A stretch of DNA of 64,000 nt from Phosphoribacter sp037045045 (GCA_037045045.1 JBAOHL010000005.1:868001-932000); one strand, 5' to 3'; positions 25,723 through 35,529 are shown, counted from the stretch's first letter. Numbers and translations: made by a program. The notes: generated by a model from the letters alone, not told the origin.

Positions 25723-27657
25723 TCAAACCTCCCCCCGCAAGACCCGCTCGCGCAGGTCGGCGATCTGTGCCGGGCTCGCGCTTCCCTGGAGTTGGGCACG
25801 GGGCCGGTCCAAGGGGAAGACCACCCATCGACCGTCCGCGCTGGCCTGCCCGGTGGCCCGCGTCGCAGCCGTGTATGCCGCCTCCAAGGCCGCGCCTCGA
25901 TCCTTGGTCGCGTTGCGGTCGATGACGACGGCGTCGAACTGCAATGCCGCCAACAACCGCACCGCCTGGTCGGCAGGCAAGCCACTGACCTTGGGTTGCC
26001 ATTGGGTATCCGGTTGGCCCTTGAAGGACCCGCCGGACCACCTCAGCCTCGTGGAGTGCAGGGACAGCTTCAGTTGGTCGGCGTCGAACACGCCGAGATC
26101 CATGCCGCTTTCCGGGAAGGCGACGTAGGGAACTTGGAAGACCATGGCACGGTCGGGAAGTCGGTGCTCCAAGTCCCGGACGAACGCCTCGTCGCTGCGC
26201 CAGGAGGCGTGGGACGCGGCATACGGGGGCACCGCCATGGCCAGGCTCTGGTCGAACACGCCCGCGAGCACGAGGCAGGCGGCAGCGACGACCCGCACGC
26301 TCAGTCGCTGTCGGCCGGTTCGCTGCGCTCGGCGTCGCTCGAACGCGCCGAGCATCCCTTGCAGGACGAGGCCGAGGACCGCGAGCAGCATGGCCGACAT
26401 GAAGATGGCCATCCGATTCCAGCCGCGCACGGAGGTCGAGACGAAGGAGACGAACGTCCCGAACCCCCCCATGGTGGCGCAGAGGAACGCCAACAGCGTG
26501 AGGTAGCTCAAATCGGCGACGGTTCGACGGTCGGGTGCCGCGACGAGGGCCAGCGGGCCGGTCTCGGCGACGGTGACGAGCCGGACGAACCAGACGAGGA
26601 TGACGAGCACGAAGGCGACGCCAGCGAAGGTACCCAAGGCCGGCAATTCCGAGGCGAGCGGGTACTGGCTGTCATACCAGGCCCTGACCTTGGCCAGCAG
26701 GGGGATCGGGTGGCCGGGAGCGGGCAACAGCAGGGAGGCCAGCTTGAACGAGTAAATCTCGGTCTCGCCCCGCTGCCGGACGAAGGCATCCGCAGCGCCG
26801 GGGTGGCTGCGTGAATACAGGACGTCGGGCAGGACGTTGACGACGAGGACCGCGAGGGTGAACGCGATCGCCGCAGCGACACCAGCCAGACGCTTCCAGG
26901 ACCGAGTGCGTACGAAGGCACCGAGCCCGGCACCCGCGAGCAGGACCCCGGCGAGGACGGCGTAATAGGCCGTCGCGGTGGCCACTGCCGCGAGCAACAG
27001 CGCGTTCAGGGCGGCCGACCCCGTAAGCCAGCGAGTCCACCCCGTCGCCCCCGGGCGCGGGCCCCACAGGGGGAGTCCGCGCACGGCGTCGACGATGGGC
27101 GCGAGCGCGAGCGGCACCGTGAAGTAGGCCGCCAGGAAGAAATGATTCTCGCTGCGGACGAAGTGGTATGGCGCCACGGCAAAGAGCACGGCGAACGGGA
27201 CCGCGGTCCAGGCCGCCAGCCCGACCCGTCGGAAGAACCACAACGCCGCGACGGCGCAGGCCGGGAACGCGAGAAGGTAGTAAGAGTTGAACACAATCGG
27301 CCAATGCAACGCGTCCGTTGGCACGAGCCGCATGAGCGCCAGATGGAGGTTGTCGGAGAACGGGAAGACGTGGTAGACCTGCCCGACCGGTGCGGCGAGA
27401 TCAGGTTGGTATTCGTACCAGCCGTACTCCAGGGTCGCCTTGACATGGGCCGCGCTGGAGACCGAGTCGCCCTCGTAGAAGAACGGCGCCGAGAGGTCGG
27501 CACGCCACAATCTCGTCATTAGCGCGGTGGCGATCGCGGTGAGCAGAGCGGTCAGTAGATATTGGCCACGATTCCGGCGCCGCTGGCCGGTATCGGTCGC
27601 GGCGGCCGGGACGATCGCTTCCCTGCGACCCTCACTCCCGGCGACGTGCCCGTTCAT
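25723..27657 (-). CDS. Polytopic membrane protein, probable GT-C-like glycosyltransferase
   Basis: 644 residues. About ten to twelve hydrophobic helices cover residues 30-480 and a soluble, probably extracytoplasmic domain covers 490-644. Near the N-terminus the first loop carries APFFYEGDSVSS with an acidic pair, then YHVFPFSDNLH; GT-C enzymes have acidic residues in the first external loop. No firm family assignment could be made. Its place between glycosyltransferase genes suggests sugar transfer from a polyprenyl-phosphate donor outside the membrane (inference). ATG start at 27657; 97 bases precede the next gene in the same direction. Confidence 0.65.
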   Translation of the reverse strand: MNGHVAGSEGRREAIVPAAATDTGQRRRNRGQYLLTALLTAIATALMTRLWRADLSAPFFYEGDSVSSAAHVKATLEYGWYEYQPDLAAPVGQVYHVFPFSDNLHLALMRLVPTDALHWPIVFNSYYLLAFPACAVAALWFFRRVGLAAWTAVPFAVLFAVAPYHFVRSENHFFLAAYFTVPLALAPIVDAVRGLPLWGPRPGATGWTRWLTGSAALNALLLAAVATATAYYAVLAGVLLAGAGLGAFVRTRSWKRLAGVAAAIAFTLAVLVVNVLPDVLYSRSHPGAADAFVRQRGETEIYSFKLASLLLPAPGHPIPLLAKVRAWYDSQYPLASELPALGTFAGVAFVLVILVWFVRLVTVAETGPLALVAAPDRRTVADLSYLTLLAFLCATMGGFGTFVSFVSTSVRGWNRMAIFMSAMLLAVLGLVLQGMLGAFERRRAQRTGRQRLSVRVVAAACLVLAGVFDQSLAMAVPPYAASHASWRSDEAFVRDLEHRLPDRAMVFQVPYVAFPESGMDLGVFDADQLKLSLHSTRLRWSGGSFKGQPDTQWQPKVSGLPADQAVRLLAALQFDAVVIDRNATKDRGAALEAAYTAATRATGQASADGRWVVFPLDRPRAQLQGSASPAQIADLRERVLRGEV

Positions 27658-27723
27658 GTGGATTCCTCACGTGCGCTTGGCCGTCACTCTAGGTCCTCCC
27701 CGGGCACGGGCCACGAACGACAC

Positions 27724-28380
27724 TCATCGATCCGCGATGCGAGGTCCCTTTCCGATGTCACGGGCCGGATTTCCCGCGACCCGGGCGTGGGGTCGGACGG
27801 GGCGGACAATGACCGAACCCGCGCCGACGATGGCCCACTCCCCGATCTCCATTTCGGGGATGACCGAGGTCCCGACCCCGAGGAAAGCCCCGTCGCCGAC
27901 GACCACCGTGCCGGCTAGGTGAGTCCCAGGGGCGACATGGGACATGGACCCGACGACGCAGTCGTGGTCAACAGTGGCTGCGGTGTTGAGGATGGCACCG
28001 TCACCGAGCGTCGAATGCGGACCGAGGTAAGCATGGTGCATGACAGCGCTCCCGGCGCCCAGCCTGGCCGTGGGAGCGACGCGCGCGGTGGTGGCGACGA
28101 AGCTCGCCAGCTCGAAACCCATCGCGAGCAACTCCGCCGTGACCGCTGCACGCCGGGCGTTGTCGCCGATCGCCACGAAGGCGCGGCCGACGCCCTGCTC
28201 CCGAAGTGTGGGCAATACCTCGTCGCCGCCCAAGTACGGCGCCGGCAGGGCCCCTGTGGGTTGGGCGCCGACGCAGCCGACGATGTCGAGGTCCTGGTCG
28301 GTGACCGCGTCGAGGCAGCTTCGGGCGTGGCCCCCGGTCCCGAGCACGACGATGCGAAGGGTGCGGTCCACCGCGCTCAA
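27724..28380 (-). CDS. NeuD/PglD-family sugar N-acetyltransferase (perosamine acetyltransferase-like)
   Basis: 218-residue two-domain acetyltransferase: an N-terminal Rossmann-like sugar-nucleotide domain (IVVLGTGGHARSCLDAV, AFVAIGDNARR) and a C-terminal left-handed beta-helix of hexapeptide repeats with the catalytic NTAATVDHDCVVGSMSHVAP (His of DHDC) and VAGNPARDIGKG. PglD/PerB members N-acetylate 4-amino-6-deoxy sugars. It belongs to one overlapping run of genes with the perosamine-synthase-like aminotransferase at 31752, so N-acetylperosamine is a plausible product. TTG 28380 overlaps the upstream stop (TTGA); GTG 28371 is an alternative. Confidence 0.85.
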   Translation of the reverse strand: MSAVDRTLRIVVLGTGGHARSCLDAVTDQDLDIVGCVGAQPTGALPAPYLGGDEVLPTLREQGVGRAFVAIGDNARRAAVTAELLAMGFELASFVATTARVAPTARLGAGSAVMHHAYLGPHSTLGDGAILNTAATVDHDCVVGSMSHVAPGTHLAGTVVVGDGAFLGVGTSVIPEMEIGEWAIVGAGSVIVRPVRPHARVAGNPARDIGKGPRIADR

Positions 28381-29693
28381 CGCTCGGAGTCCAGGACTGC
28401 CGAGAAGATGCCGAGGGGTCCCCAGAACTCCTCGTCCCGCACGACGGTGCGGTCAGCCTGCCACTCCGACAGCAGACCGGTGGCTCGCCGCATGGCGCGC
28501 AGCACGGGGGCGATGCGCATCGAGTCCTCGAGATTGTCCACGAGCACCCTCGCGTATCGATGGGGATCGGCATTCCGGTAGGCCCAGTCCTGTCCGGCTC
28601 GCCCCATGAGCGCTGCCTTCGGCGGATCAGCCACGAGTAGATGCAGGGCGGCGGTGAGCGCGGGGATCTCCTCATCGGGCGGGATCTTGATCACGACGTC
28701 GGCCGGGAGTTCGGCATACGAACCGACATCGGTCACCAGGGTGGGCAGGCCCACCACAAGGGCGTCGAGCAGCGAGGCGGAGGCCCCTTCCAGGGCCGGG
28801 TAACGAAGACACGATGCCGCATGAGCCTCGTCGAGGGCCGAAGCAAGCTGCGCGTCATCGACGTGGCCGACCATGGTGAAGTCGACACCTCGGGCTCGCG
28901 CCAGTTCCCCGAGCTCACGCTCCATCGACGGCTCGGCAAAGCCCACGTGCCGGTAGCGCACCAGCCGCCTGAGCAAGGAATCGCGTCCAATGGCTTCGAT
29001 GACTTGAGCGAGGCGTTTATTCGCGTTCGCTCGCCCGATGGTGACCAGGACGAGTGGATCCTCCTCGCCTCGGCCCCTCACCTCCCGACGTTCGGGGAGC
29101 GGACGGACGAAGGGAAGCGGAGTGATTGCGACGTGCCCAGGCGTGGCCGCCGCGAGCCGAGGCACCCCCCAGCCACTGTGGGCGATCGCGCCGCTTGCCA
29201 TGCCGCCGATCCACTCTGTCATCGGGGCGCCCTCGGCAGCGAACTCGACGAAAGCTTCTCCGCCACGTGCCGCGGCCTCGAAGAAGCGCCTCGACACCTG
29301 CTCCCCGTAGAGGGACTCAACGAGGTGCAGATCGTGCCGACCGGTCGCGTGATGCCACCCGAGGTAGAGATTCCCGAGGAAGAAGTCGTGGATGCACACC
29401 AGGCCGCTGAGGACGTCCAGCCAATGGACGGCGCCCGCGTGGAAAGGGTAGTGGTCACCGATTTGGAACACCGCGGCATCACACTCGGCGTGGGCCTTGT
29501 TAACTGCCTCGTCATCCGTCCAGTCGATGATCGGATGACCGAACTCTCGGCCGGGCTGGCGCAGCTCGTCCGGGGTTTCGCATCGCACGACGGTCACCCG
29601 GTGGTCGTCCTCGATGAGCGCGCCGACGACCTGTTCGGACACCCCGGCGATCGCGGAGGCGGTTGCCGTCGGGGTAAAGAAGAGGATCTTCAC
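28377..29693 (-). CDS. Glycosyltransferase, GT4-like
   Basis: 438 residues. The N-domain starts KILFFTPTATASAIAGVSEQVV; the C-domain has LVTIGRANANKRLAQVIEAI and a donor-site region YPALEGASASLLDALVVGLP that matches E(x7)E spacing loosely. It ends in a 60-residue extension. GTG 29693 is in a GTGA overlap with the previous gene's stop, which decides the start. Member of a run of five genes with 4-bp overlaps (32855 down to 27724), implying tight co-translation. Confidence 0.78.
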   Translation of the reverse strand: MKILFFTPTATASAIAGVSEQVVGALIEDDHRVTVVRCETPDELRQPGREFGHPIIDWTDDEAVNKAHAECDAAVFQIGDHYPFHAGAVHWLDVLSGLVCIHDFFLGNLYLGWHHATGRHDLHLVESLYGEQVSRRFFEAAARGGEAFVEFAAEGAPMTEWIGGMASGAIAHSGWGVPRLAAATPGHVAITPLPFVRPLPERREVRGRGEEDPLVLVTIGRANANKRLAQVIEAIGRDSLLRRLVRYRHVGFAEPSMERELGELARARGVDFTMVGHVDDAQLASALDEAHAASCLRYPALEGASASLLDALVVGLPTLVTDVGSYAELPADVVIKIPPDEEIPALTAALHLLVADPPKAALMGRAGQDWAYRNADPHRYARVLVDNLEDSMRIAPVLRAMRRATGLLSEWQADRTVVRDEEFWGPLGIFSAVLDSER

Positions 29694-30724
29694 GATGTCA
29701 ACCGTTCGACCGTGCGTTCCCAGGAGATGCCGAGGCCGAGCCACGTCTCGCGGGCCGCTGCCCCGAATCGCGCCGAGAGGGGGGAGAAGATCGCCTGGGA
29801 CAGCACGTCACCCAGATGGAGGGGCTCGGGTTCGGCAACCCAACCGGTGACGCCGTCCTGGACGAGGGCCAAGACGCCCCCGGAGTCGGTGGTCGTGACG
29901 AGGGCCTTGCCGGCGGTAGCTCCCTCCATCGAGACGTATCCGAAGGAGTCTTCGTCGAGGGGGATATAGGCGACGGCAGACGCCCCGCACACGTATTTCG
30001 CGTACTCCCGCCGGGTGAGAAAGCGCAGGTCGAGGGTGACGCGAGAGCCCAAGTCGAGCCGCTCGACGGTGTGACGCAGCGCCTCGGCGTCGGCCGGGCT
30101 GTCCGGTGGTCCCGCGACGACCAGACGCGCCCTGGGATCCGCGTGAGCCATCGCCTCGACGAGCAACGCCTGCCGCTTCATCGCGTTGACCCGGCCACCC
30201 GCGAAGACGTAGCCCCCGCGCGCGCCCCCCGGGAACAACTCGGGGTCGTTGAGCGGCGCGCGCATGACCTCGCTTCGCCGCCCGGCGTAGTGCTGCAGCC
30301 GCCGCTGGACGACGTCGGAGATCGTGAAGATCGTCGCGCACTCGTCGAATGCCGTGCGGTCACCGCGGATGATGACCCGCCGAAGGGCCTCTCCGGCCTC
30401 CCCTGGGGGCAAGTTGGTCATGCCGCTGTCCCACATGTCGTACGCCTGCCGATACTGGTGGACCAGCCACAGCACCTTGTTCGGGTGCCTGACGAGGTAC
30501 GCCGGGAACTTCAGTGCGACGACCCGGTCGACGTTCTCGATTTCCAGCAGGCGGGTCATCACCATCTGGGTCGGGATGCGATGCGCGGGTTCCCAGGCGA
30601 AGGGGATTCTCATGAGCTCGGCCTCGTGACCCGCACGCTCGAGGTGCTCCACCAGATGGGTGGCCAGCTGCTCCGCGCCACCCCAGACGAAGGGGGCCAT
30701 GTTCGACACGACGAGCACCTTCAT
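29690..30724 (-). CDS. Glycosyltransferase, GT4-like
   Basis: 344 residues starting KVLVVSNMAPFVWGGAEQLA, the usual substrate-side glycine loop. The C-domain shows YVFAGGRVNAMKRQALLVEAM, RARLVVAGPPDSPADAE and YIPLDEDSFGYVSMEGATAG as the donor site with both acidic positions. The PLDEDSFGY segment is shared with the downstream-transcribed neighbour at 30721, so the two are paralogues from a local duplication. ATG 30724 (ATGA overlap with the previous stop). Confidence 0.83.
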   Translation of the reverse strand: MKVLVVSNMAPFVWGGAEQLATHLVEHLERAGHEAELMRIPFAWEPAHRIPTQMVMTRLLEIENVDRVVALKFPAYLVRHPNKVLWLVHQYRQAYDMWDSGMTNLPPGEAGEALRRVIIRGDRTAFDECATIFTISDVVQRRLQHYAGRRSEVMRAPLNDPELFPGGARGGYVFAGGRVNAMKRQALLVEAMAHADPRARLVVAGPPDSPADAEALRHTVERLDLGSRVTLDLRFLTRREYAKYVCGASAVAYIPLDEDSFGYVSMEGATAGKALVTTTDSGGVLALVQDGVTGWVAEPEPLHLGDVLSQAIFSPLSARFGAAARETWLGLGISWERTVERLTS

Positions 30725-31755
30725 GCCATCAACCGATCGATGACCCTCGGCCACGAGATCCCCAGGTCGTCGACGCGTTCGCGAGCAGCGTGGCCCATCT
30801 CCGCCGCGAGCAGACGGTCCCGGTAGAGCTGGTCGAGCACGCCGGCGATCGCAACCGGGTCGGGGTCGGTGCAGAAACCGTTGTCCCCGTGTGAGACGAA
30901 CTCCAGGACTCCGCCGGCGTCGGACGCCGTAATCGCAGGCTTACCGGAGTGCGCGCCCTCGAGAACGGGGTAGCCGTAGGAGTCCTCGTCGACAGGGAGG
31001 TACGCCACGGCGAGACTGTCCGCGAGGATCTCGGCCTTCTCGTCCTCGCCGATCCACCGGTTGTCGAAGGTGAAGCGCTCGCCCAGCCGATGGCGCCTCG
31101 CTGTGTCCATGATTGCGGACGAGTATTGGCGATCCGAGCCCACCCCGCACAGGCGTACCTTCACCGGGGTCTGGGTATGGGCCAGCGCTTCGACGAGCAG
31201 GTGTTGACGCTTATGCCGCTCGATGCGGCTCACGTAGACCACTTCCTCGCCGAAGGACCGGCAGGAGAACCGCTCGGGACGGTGCAGCGGCGGATAGAGG
31301 ACCTCGGAGTCGATCCCGTTGAACTGCCTCAGCCGATCTTTGACGACTTGGGAGTTCGTGAAGACCCGCTCGGCCTCCAACAGGGCTGCGGTGTCGATGG
31401 CGCGCAGGGTGTCCCGGAAGGCGTGGTTGCGCGCTGTGGGCAGTGGACCGATCCCGGGATGGCCCCACAGGTCGTAGTACGTCCTCAGGTGATGAATGAA
31501 CCAGAGGATCTTGTGCGGGTGCCTGATGAGGTGGGCCTGTGGACGGAAACACACGACCCGGTCAGCGGCGCTCAGGTCAATCCAGCGAAACGCGGCCATC
31601 TGATCGCAGAGCACGTCACGATGGTCGACCTCGGGGAGGTAGACCCTTTCGACTTCGTGGCCGGCACGTCGCAACTCGTCCTCGAGCCATTCGACGATAT
31701 TGCGGACCCCGCCCTTCACGAAGGGCACGACGGTGGAGCACAAAGCGACTCTCAT
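30721..31755 (-). CDS. Glycosyltransferase, GT4-like (paralogue of 29690 gene)
   Basis: 344 residues, the same length and plan as the gene at 29690: RVALCSTVVPFVKGGVRNIV, HPHKILWFIHHLRTYYDLWG, FTNSQVVKDRLRQFNG, VVYVSRIERHKRQHLLVEAL and YLPVDEDSYGYPVLEGAHSG. The HP-K-LW-hH-R pattern is also in the paralogue (HPNKVLWLVHQYRQAYDMW). Starts ATG 31755, overlapping the aminotransferase stop by 4 bp. Acts on a nucleotide-sugar donor; sugar unknown, GDP-activated 6-deoxyhexose possible from context. Confidence 0.84.
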   Translation of the reverse strand: MRVALCSTVVPFVKGGVRNIVEWLEDELRRAGHEVERVYLPEVDHRDVLCDQMAAFRWIDLSAADRVVCFRPQAHLIRHPHKILWFIHHLRTYYDLWGHPGIGPLPTARNHAFRDTLRAIDTAALLEAERVFTNSQVVKDRLRQFNGIDSEVLYPPLHRPERFSCRSFGEEVVYVSRIERHKRQHLLVEALAHTQTPVKVRLCGVGSDRQYSSAIMDTARRHRLGERFTFDNRWIGEDEKAEILADSLAVAYLPVDEDSYGYPVLEGAHSGKPAITASDAGGVLEFVSHGDNGFCTDPDPVAIAGVLDQLYRDRLLAAEMGHAARERVDDLGISWPRVIDRLMA

Positions 31756-32855
31756 GCACGCAGAGCACTGGACAGTGCAGCGGCGACGCGGTCGACCTCG
31801 GCTTCGCCGAGCGCCAGGTGGGTTGGCAGGTTAATCCCCCGAGCGGCCCACGTGTCGGCTACCCGGAAGTCGCCGACACGCGCGTAGGGAGGCATCTGGT
31901 GCAGCGGATAGAACACCGGTCGCGTCTCGATCCCGGCTTCGTCGAGCCTGGCCATGACATGGTCTCGCTCAGCCGTACCCCCTTGACGCAGGTAGACCGT
32001 GTACATCCAGCAGACGGTCTTGGTACCCGGAGCTTGGCTGGGGCGGATGAGGGCGCCATCGAGCGGCGCCAGCGCTGCGTCATACCATGCCGATAACCGA
32101 GCTCGGCCAGCCAGCAGGCGGTCGACCTGCTCGAGTTGGGCAAGTCCGATGGCCGCCTCGATGTTCGTCATCCGGTAGTTGAATCCGACGACCGGAAACC
32201 AGTAGCGGCGGGAGAGGTCCATGCCCTGCCCCCGGAGTAGCCGAAGCCTCGCGGCCAGTTCCGCGTCGTCCGTGGTGACCATCCCCCCCTCACCGGTGGT
32301 GAGGATCTTGTTGCCGAAGAAGCTGAAGACGCCGCACGTCCCGATGCTGCCGACGCGCCGACCTTCGACCTCGGCGCCGTGAGCCTCGGCAGCGTCCTCG
32401 ACGACAGCGAGGGCATGCTTGCGAGCGATATCGCCAAGAACCATGAGATCGGCCGGACGCCCGTACAGGTGTACGGGCATGATGGCCTTCGTCCGCGGCG
32501 TGATGGCGCGTTCCACCGCGGCGGGGTCCAGCAGCAGGCCGTCTTCGGTGACGTCGACGAGGACCGCCTCGGCCCCGCAATACCGCACCGCGTTGGCGCT
32601 GGCGATATAGGTGACGGTGGGAACGATGACCTCGTCGCCAGGACCGATCCCGAGGGCTGTGAGCGCCAAGTGCAAGCCCGTGGTGCCGTTGTTGGTGGCC
32701 ACTGCATAGCGAGAACCCGCGAAAGCGGCGAAGGCGTCTTCGAACAGTGGGATGTACTTGCCGTTCGACGAGATCCAGCCCGAATCCAGGCAATCGAGGA
32801 CGTAGGCCTTCTCGTTTCCGGCCATCGTCGGCTCTGCCACGAAGACGCGATTCAC
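31752..32855 (-). CDS. DegT/DnrJ/EryC1 aminotransferase, GDP-perosamine synthase-like
   Basis: 367-residue PLP sugar aminotransferase. AGNEKAYVLDCLDSGWISS, ATNNGTTGLHLAL, VVEDAAEAHGAEV and FSFFGNKILTTGEGGM (PLP Lys) are followed by YNYRMTN-like FNYRMTNIEAAIGLAQLEQ and FYPLHQMPPY. This run closely resembles RfbE/Per, which aminates GDP-4-keto-6-deoxymannose, the product of the gmd gene in this window. GTG 32855 is chosen because GGGAG lies just upstream; a TTG six codons earlier is possible. First gene of the overlapping five-gene run ending with the acetyltransferase at 27724. Confidence 0.87.
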   Translation of the reverse strand: MNRVFVAEPTMAGNEKAYVLDCLDSGWISSNGKYIPLFEDAFAAFAGSRYAVATNNGTTGLHLALTALGIGPGDEVIVPTVTYIASANAVRYCGAEAVLVDVTEDGLLLDPAAVERAITPRTKAIMPVHLYGRPADLMVLGDIARKHALAVVEDAAEAHGAEVEGRRVGSIGTCGVFSFFGNKILTTGEGGMVTTDDAELAARLRLLRGQGMDLSRRYWFPVVGFNYRMTNIEAAIGLAQLEQVDRLLAGRARLSAWYDAALAPLDGALIRPSQAPGTKTVCWMYTVYLRQGGTAERDHVMARLDEAGIETRPVFYPLHQMPPYARVGDFRVADTWAARGINLPTHLALGEAEVDRVAAALSSALRA

Positions 32856-32973
32856 CTGCACTCCCGAGGGCAAAGTCCCGAGTACCAGTTTCCCGACGTG
32901 CTCGACTCCGATGCGATCTGCACGGGCTTTTAGACAGTACCAGCCGGCACCTGGGCCCCAGTCATCGGAGGCA

Positions 32974-34242
32974 TCAGGCGACAGACGGGTGCGCCGCCGC
33001 TGGCGGTGGCCCCGGGACGGTGACCGGTTCTGGTGGGGTCGTGCTCAGCCGGGTCCAGACGTCGGAATCCGCTGCGGCGAACACGAGGTTGACCGAGTAG
33101 CGACTCTCAAGCTCCTCGACGCCGATCGCGCCCACCTCGCCGGTGACCTCGTCGACCGCCGCGAAGACGAGGCCGTGCGCCTCGAACGCCCCCAGCCAGC
33201 CGGCGGTCGACTCACCCGCCACCTCGAGGTGGGATGGAGCGAACTCCACGACCAGGGCGAGTCCGGGATTCGCGGCAAGGAGCTTGGACGCACCGCGCAG
33301 CACTCCGAGCTCCCCGCCCTCGGCGTCGATCTTCACGACCGTGACCGGGCGATCACCGACGATGTCGTCCAACGTTCGCAGCGGGACCGCGACGGACTCA
33401 CCGCCGTGTGCGTGGGCAATCAGCGAATGCTCGCCAGAGGATGGGCCGAGGAAAAGTTCGCTCTGGCCAGGTGCATCGGCCACTGCACACCGATGCGCTT
33501 CTACCCGGGTGCGGTAACCCCCGAGCCACACCGTCTCGATGAGCAGTTCGTAGGTCCGCGGGAATGGCTCGATGGCCACGACCAGCCCCCGCGGGCCGAC
33601 GGCGGCCGATGCCGCGAGGACGTGGATCCCGACGTTGGCGCCCACGTCGACATAGGTATCACCCGGCGAGAGGAGACGTTCCAGAACGCGGCGCGTGCCG
33701 GGCTCCCAGCCGTCGCCTTCGAAGAGCATCAGGATGGTTCCGGGATCGGAGTCGTCGCAGGTGACGTAACCGAGAGAAGTCCGCACGAGCAGACGGCCAC
33801 CACTCAACGGGATGGCCTGGCGGGTGGCGGCCGCGCTGGCGACCTCCGTGATCGCGCGCAGTCGGCTGTCGTGGTCGCGCTCGACCGCCCAGACCTCGCA
33901 ACGATGGGTGTCGAACTGCGTGGTGAGCTCCGCCAAGAGCGACGAGAGCGTGGAGACCTCCCGATGGAGCTTCCGCAGCGACTCCTGGGTGGGCCGGTCC
34001 AGGTAGTCGCGACCACGGCTGGCCACCGGAGCGACGGTTGGCCACGATCTGCGGAACGTCGCCTGCACAACTCGCCGAGCCACGGAACGCACCCGCGAGG
34101 GTTGGGCCGCAGGTGTCGGCTCGGGTTCGCGCCACTGCGGCACGAGGCGCAGCGCGGCCGACCGAACCGCGACCTCGAATCGAGCAGTGCCTCTCGACGG
34201 ACCCACCGTCACCTGCGGGGAACTCGACACGCGGCGCAGCAT
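32974..34242 (-). CDS. FkbM-family methyltransferase
   Basis: 422 residues. The first 160 residues are basic, then helical, with no recognised domain. The SAM-dependent methyltransferase domain begins LSPGDTYVDVGANVGIHVLA (motif I) and continues with VVAIEPFPRTYELL (acidic loop), VKIDAEGGELGVLRGA and LALVVEFAPSHLEV, as in FkbM-type O-methyltransferases that cap or modify glycans. ATG start at 34242. It lies 118 bases upstream of the aminotransferase gene and diverges from the amino-sugar genes at 34420. The methylated sugar is unknown. Confidence 0.85.
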   Translation of the reverse strand: MLRRVSSSPQVTVGPSRGTARFEVAVRSAALRLVPQWREPEPTPAAQPSRVRSVARRVVQATFRRSWPTVAPVASRGRDYLDRPTQESLRKLHREVSTLSSLLAELTTQFDTHRCEVWAVERDHDSRLRAITEVASAAATRQAIPLSGGRLLVRTSLGYVTCDDSDPGTILMLFEGDGWEPGTRRVLERLLSPGDTYVDVGANVGIHVLAASAAVGPRGLVVAIEPFPRTYELLIETVWLGGYRTRVEAHRCAVADAPGQSELFLGPSSGEHSLIAHAHGGESVAVPLRTLDDIVGDRPVTVVKIDAEGGELGVLRGASKLLAANPGLALVVEFAPSHLEVAGESTAGWLGAFEAHGLVFAAVDEVTGEVGAIGVEELESRYSVNLVFAAADSDVWTRLSTTPPEPVTVPGPPPAAAHPSVA

Positions 34243-34419
34243 ACCTAAGGGGGTGGGCCGGCCCGCGGATCCTCACCTCGACACGCACGTCAGATCGCTC
34301 GGCTCCCGTCCGCGGTGAGGACGCACCCAGGCGGGCCTGCCGGGAAGCACCGAGGCGCTCCGCTAGGCTCGCCACGACAAGGGTGGTTGCCCTCGCGGGC
34401 GGCGCGGAGGAGGCAGGTC

Positions 34420-35529
34420 CTGGCTGACGAGACCTGGGTGCCCTTCAACGACCTCGGGCGGGCGGTCCTGGCACAAAGAGAGGCCTTGGACGAGCGGATC
34501 CGCGAAGTCGTTGAGTCCGGATGGTTCGTCCTCGGGCCGCAGGGTCGTGCGTTCGCCGACGAACTGGCCGACTACCTGGGCGCCGCCTTCGTGGTCCCCG
34601 TGGCCAGCGGAACCGACGCCTTAGAGTTGTCGTTGCGCGCCACGATGCCGCGGGATCGCCGGAGCGTTCTCACGGCGGCCAATGCGGGTGGGTATACGAC
34701 GGTGGCTGCCAGGACCGCGGGCTATGCGGTGCGGTATGCCGACGTCGACCCGATCACCCACTGCCTGTCTCGGCAGACGGTCGAATCGGCGTGGGAGCCG
34801 GACATCGGGGCGGTCGTCATCACGCACCTGTACGGGCGCGCTGCTGACCTCGAAGACATCGGCAGCTGGGCGCACGAAAACGGGGCGGTTGTCGTCGAGG
34901 ACTGCGCCCAGGCGCTCGGCGCGCTCCGGGCAAACCGTCGGGTGGGCACCATCGGGGACGTCGGTGCGATGTCGTTCTACCCGACGAAGAACCTCGGGGC
35001 GTTGGGCGACGGCGGCGCGGTCTGCACGAACCGAGCCGACGTCGCGGATGGCGTGACCCGGCTGCGGCAGTACGGCTGGGCCGAGAAATACCACGTTGAG
35101 CAGACCGGCGGGAGCAACTCCAGACTCGACGAACTCCAGGCGGCCGTGCTGCGGGCCAGGCTCCCCCTCTTGGACGGCTGGAACGCGCGTCGCCGGGAGA
35201 TCATCGAGACCTATCGCGCCAGCGCCCCAGCGCACGTCCGCGTCCTCGACGCGTCCGGCCCCGGCCACGTAGGGCATCTCGCCGTCGTCGAATGTCCACG
35301 ACGCGCCGACCTGCAGGCGCACCTGTCCCGGTGGAGGATTCGCACCGACGTCCACTACCCGGTACCCGACCACAGGCAGCCGGCATACGCGCCCGAGTAT
35401 CGCGAGGTCGCCCTGCCCGTCACGGAACGCCTCGCGGCGGAAGTGCTGTCGCTGCCGCTGTTCCCCGAGCTGACCGACGATGAGGTGAACAGGGTTGCAG
35501 GTGCCCTCGCGTCCTTCGCCGGTGACTGA
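34420..35529 (+). CDS. DegT-family sugar 3-aminotransferase, FdtB/QdtB-like
   Basis: About 369 residues. VPFNDLGRAVLAQREALDER, VVESGWFVLGPQG, VPVASGTDALELSL, VVEDCAQALGA, SFYPTKNLGALGDGGAV (PLP Lys) and RLDELQAAVLRA are the pattern of VioA/FdtB aminotransferases making dTDP-3-amino-3,6-dideoxyhexoses. The matching acetyltransferase and 3,4-ketoisomerase are fused at 36875. The start is unclear: a strong GGAGGAGG lies at 34407-34414, 6 bases before CTG 34420, whereas GTG 34438 is conventional but too far from it. No ATG fits. Confidence 0.85.
   Translation: MADETWVPFNDLGRAVLAQREALDERIREVVESGWFVLGPQGRAFADELADYLGAAFVVPVASGTDALELSLRATMPRDRRSVLTAANAGGYTTVAARTAGYAVRYADVDPITHCLSRQTVESAWEPDIGAVVITHLYGRAADLEDIGSWAHENGAVVVEDCAQALGALRANRRVGTIGDVGAMSFYPTKNLGALGDGGAVCTNRADVADGVTRLRQYGWAEKYHVEQTGGSNSRLDELQAAVLRARLPLLDGWNARRREIIETYRASAPAHVRVLDASGPGHVGHLAVVECPRRADLQAHLSRWRIRTDVHYPVPDHRQPAYAPEYREVALPVTERLAAEVLSLPLFPELTDDEVNRVAGALASFAGD

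Noticed and set aside
34243..34419. ATG-started N-terminal extension of the FdtB-like aminotransferase
   Set aside because: The upstream residues are Arg/Gly-rich without conservation, and the strong GGAGGAGG lies downstream of those starts.
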